Below, one piece after another: positions 44,960 to 46,218 of a stretch of DNA of 46,218 bases. The stretch is from assembly GCA_022616275.1 (NCBI GenBank), contig JAKEFB010000254.1, positions 1 to 46,218 on the forward strand. Direction: 5' to 3'. The stretch comes from Chloroflexota bacterium. GTDB taxonomy: Bacteria; Chloroflexota; Anaerolineae; Promineifilales; Promineifilaceae. A program made the translations under genes and the position numbers. How positions within the stretch are numbered: position 1 is the first letter of the stretch; each line of letters starts with the position of its first letter. The notes under the pieces were generated by a model. That model was not told the DNA's origin. It made no database searches and worked only from the letters and a program-made list of their open reading frames with translations.

Positions 44960-46218
44960 ATGAGTCAAAGCAGTCAGACACCAAGGTTATCACCCCTGCT
45001 GGTGGCGGCCGTGGCCCTGGGGCTGGTCGCGCTGGCGGTGGGGGCCGGCTGGACCTTTTTCAAGGGCGATCCGGCCCTGCTACGCCGGGCAGCTTTTGAC
45101 CACGACCGGATTACGCCCAACGCCGACGGCAACCAGGATATTACCCGCATCTCCTACGAAATTAGCCGCAACGCAACGGTTTCCATCTACTTTGAAGACA
45201 GGGCCGGCCAGCGTTACTACTTCCGGCAGGAAGAACGCCGGGGCGTGGGCGAGTACGAAGTCCTATTCAGCGGCGTGGTCCACGGCTACCGCCGGCCGGA
45301 GGACACGATTGAGGGCGATATTTTGGCGCGCCTGCTGCCGGATGGCGACTATACCTGGACGATTGAGGCGGTAGAGTCGAACGGCCGGAGTGAACGGCTC
45401 AACGGCCGGTTGGCCATCGCCGAAGCAGACCCGGAGCTGCCCGATTTGCGCGACTTCAGCCTGGATAAGCACACCTTCACCCCCAACCAGGACGGCATTG
45501 ACGACCGGGTCCAAATTCAATTTTTCCTGACCAAGGAAGTGGCCCAGACGCGTGTCTTTCTCCTGACGCCAGAAGGCGTGGAGTTGCCTATCCAGGAACT
45601 GGACCGGGACGTGCCGCCCAACGATCCCGGCTGGCATATTTACGATTACGAAGCCGGGGTGGACAACAAGGCCACGCCGCCGCCTGACGGAACTTACCCG
45701 ATTGTGGCCGTGGCTGAAGACGCCGAAGGGCAACGGGTGCGGGTGGAGGACAGCCTGGGCATCCAGTATGGCGGCGTGCCTCGGGCCAACATCCTGCCCC
45801 AGGCGGTTGGGGAAGCGGTGACCTTCAGTGCCACGGCCGTCCCCCTGTGCGGCGTAATTACCTTCACCCTGACGGTAGAGAATTATGGCGCTACCCCCAT
45901 CCGCACCAGCGGCCCCCCGCCGGGAGCGGTCTATGATTCCGACTGGAACTACAACACCATCGGCTGGCCGACCGAGTCCGGCGTCTGGCGGGTGGCGATT
46001 GGCTTCGAGAACCAGTTGTCTGATTACCCTTACCGTTGGGCTATCGGCAGCCCGGCCGAGCTGGAGAGAATCGGCGACCACTATTACCTGATGCCCGGCC
46101 GGCGGGCGGTGGTTATCGGCGGCATCCACGTCGTGGACTTCTTTGGCGAGCGAAACCCGCAGCCCGTCTGGGCCGGCCTGATTCACGAGGACGTCGGCAT
46201 TGAATTTTTTAACAACCG
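44960..46218 (+). CDS. Membrane-anchored surface protein with FTPNxDG-type repeats, 3' end outside window
   Basis: The frame opens at the ATG at 44960 and runs past the end of the window (at least 419 residues). An N-terminal helix (LLVAAVALGLVALAVGAGWT) anchors or exports it. Two FlgD/CHU-like beta units follow: FDHDRITPNADGNQDITRIS, then ISRNATVSIYFED, and FTPNQDGIDDRVQIQFFLT. The DGxxD loops could bind calcium. A later part (GVITFTLTVENYGATPIRTS) looks like another Ig-type domain, followed by GVWRVAIGFENQLSDYPYRW. I do not know its job; the layout suggests a cell-surface or assembly protein. No ribosome site is obvious. Confidence 0.75.
   Translation, partial: MSQSSQTPRLSPLLVAAVALGLVALAVGAGWTFFKGDPALLRRAAFDHDRITPNADGNQDITRISYEISRNATVSIYFEDRAGQRYYFRQEERRGVGEYEVLFSGVVHGYRRPEDTIEGDILARLLPDGDYTWTIEAVESNGRSERLNGRLAIAEADPELPDLRDFSLDKHTFTPNQDGIDDRVQIQFFLTKEVAQTRVFLLTPEGVELPIQELDRDVPPNDPGWHIYDYEAGVDNKATPPPDGTYPIVAVAEDAEGQRVRVEDSLGIQYGGVPRANILPQAVGEAVTFSATAVPLCGVITFTLTVENYGATPIRTSGPPPGAVYDSDWNYNTIGWPTESGVWRVAIGFENQLSDYPYRWAIGSPAELERIGDHYYLMPGRRAVVIGGIHVVDFFGERNPQPVWAGLIHEDVGIEFFNN

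Noticed and set aside
1-46218. tRNA or rRNA genes
   Set aside because: I scanned gaps for tRNA T-loop and acceptor patterns and for conserved rRNA segments and saw none.

Overview
The window is a high-GC bacterial chromosome segment with 45 gene entries and no rRNA, tRNA, CRISPR array or intact transposon that I could see. The gene set suggests Chloroflexota, probably the Anaerolineae/Caldilineae/Ardenticatenia side. The reasons are Uma2-family proteins, DUF1684, AIM24 and isoamylase early-set proteins, a secreted protein ending in a YLPIV tail, a complex I operon with two nuoM genes, and many short word-like intergenic repeats. This placement is an inference; no marker gene in the window settles it.

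Layout. 1-8.2 kb: a 5'-truncated ATP-grasp ligase, a Uma2 protein, an aldehyde dehydrogenase, DNA polymerase III alpha (dnaE) and an orphan protein. 8.3-13.1 kb: a tungsten-type aldehyde:ferredoxin oxidoreductase, two small unknown proteins, a DUF3291 protein, a membrane-anchored family 2 glycosyltransferase and an alkyltransferase-like DNA repair protein. 13.1-20.1 kb (minus strand): a possible structured RNA, two AI-2E-family permeases, an MFS transporter, DUF1684, 6-phosphogluconolactonase, glucokinase and a small glycogen-binding-like protein. The last four with the MFS gene form a tight, overlapping sugar-metabolism run.

20.4-33.0 kb is the energy region: nuoA-H-J-K-L-M-(Uma2 remnant)-M2-N, then atpZ/I-atpB-atpE-atpF. 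Both operons hold only membrane-sector subunits; the peripheral arm of complex I and all F1 subunits must lie elsewhere. The second nuoM, together with a lateral helix in NuoL about 25-30 residues longer than usual, fits the '2M' complex I type with a fourth antiporter-like subunit. The second NuoM has Leu in place of the conserved TM7 Lys. AtpF is a b subunit fused to the C-terminal part of delta.

33.1-46.2 kb: AIM24, a secreted jelly-roll-like protein, an alkaline-phosphatase-superfamily enzyme, a small membrane protein, a CDP-alcohol phosphatidyltransferase overlapping an lgt gene that carries an inserted RpoA-CTD-like domain, an esterase, an ABC exporter whose permease ends in a SpoIIM/DUF95 domain, a phosphatidylethanolamine operon (psd-pssA-two DUF374 acyltransferases), and the start of a membrane-anchored protein with two FTPNxDG-type motifs.

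The most unusual large-scale feature is a set of about sixteen intergenic arrays of degenerate, roughly 7-nt words. Each locus has its own word (GGAGATT, AGCTNTN, AGGTGTC, GGTAATT, GTCCGCC and others). Many are arranged head-to-head so that they can fold, many lie directly at stop codons, and several run into the coding sequence of dnaE, DUF1684, the MFS gene and the glycosyltransferase.
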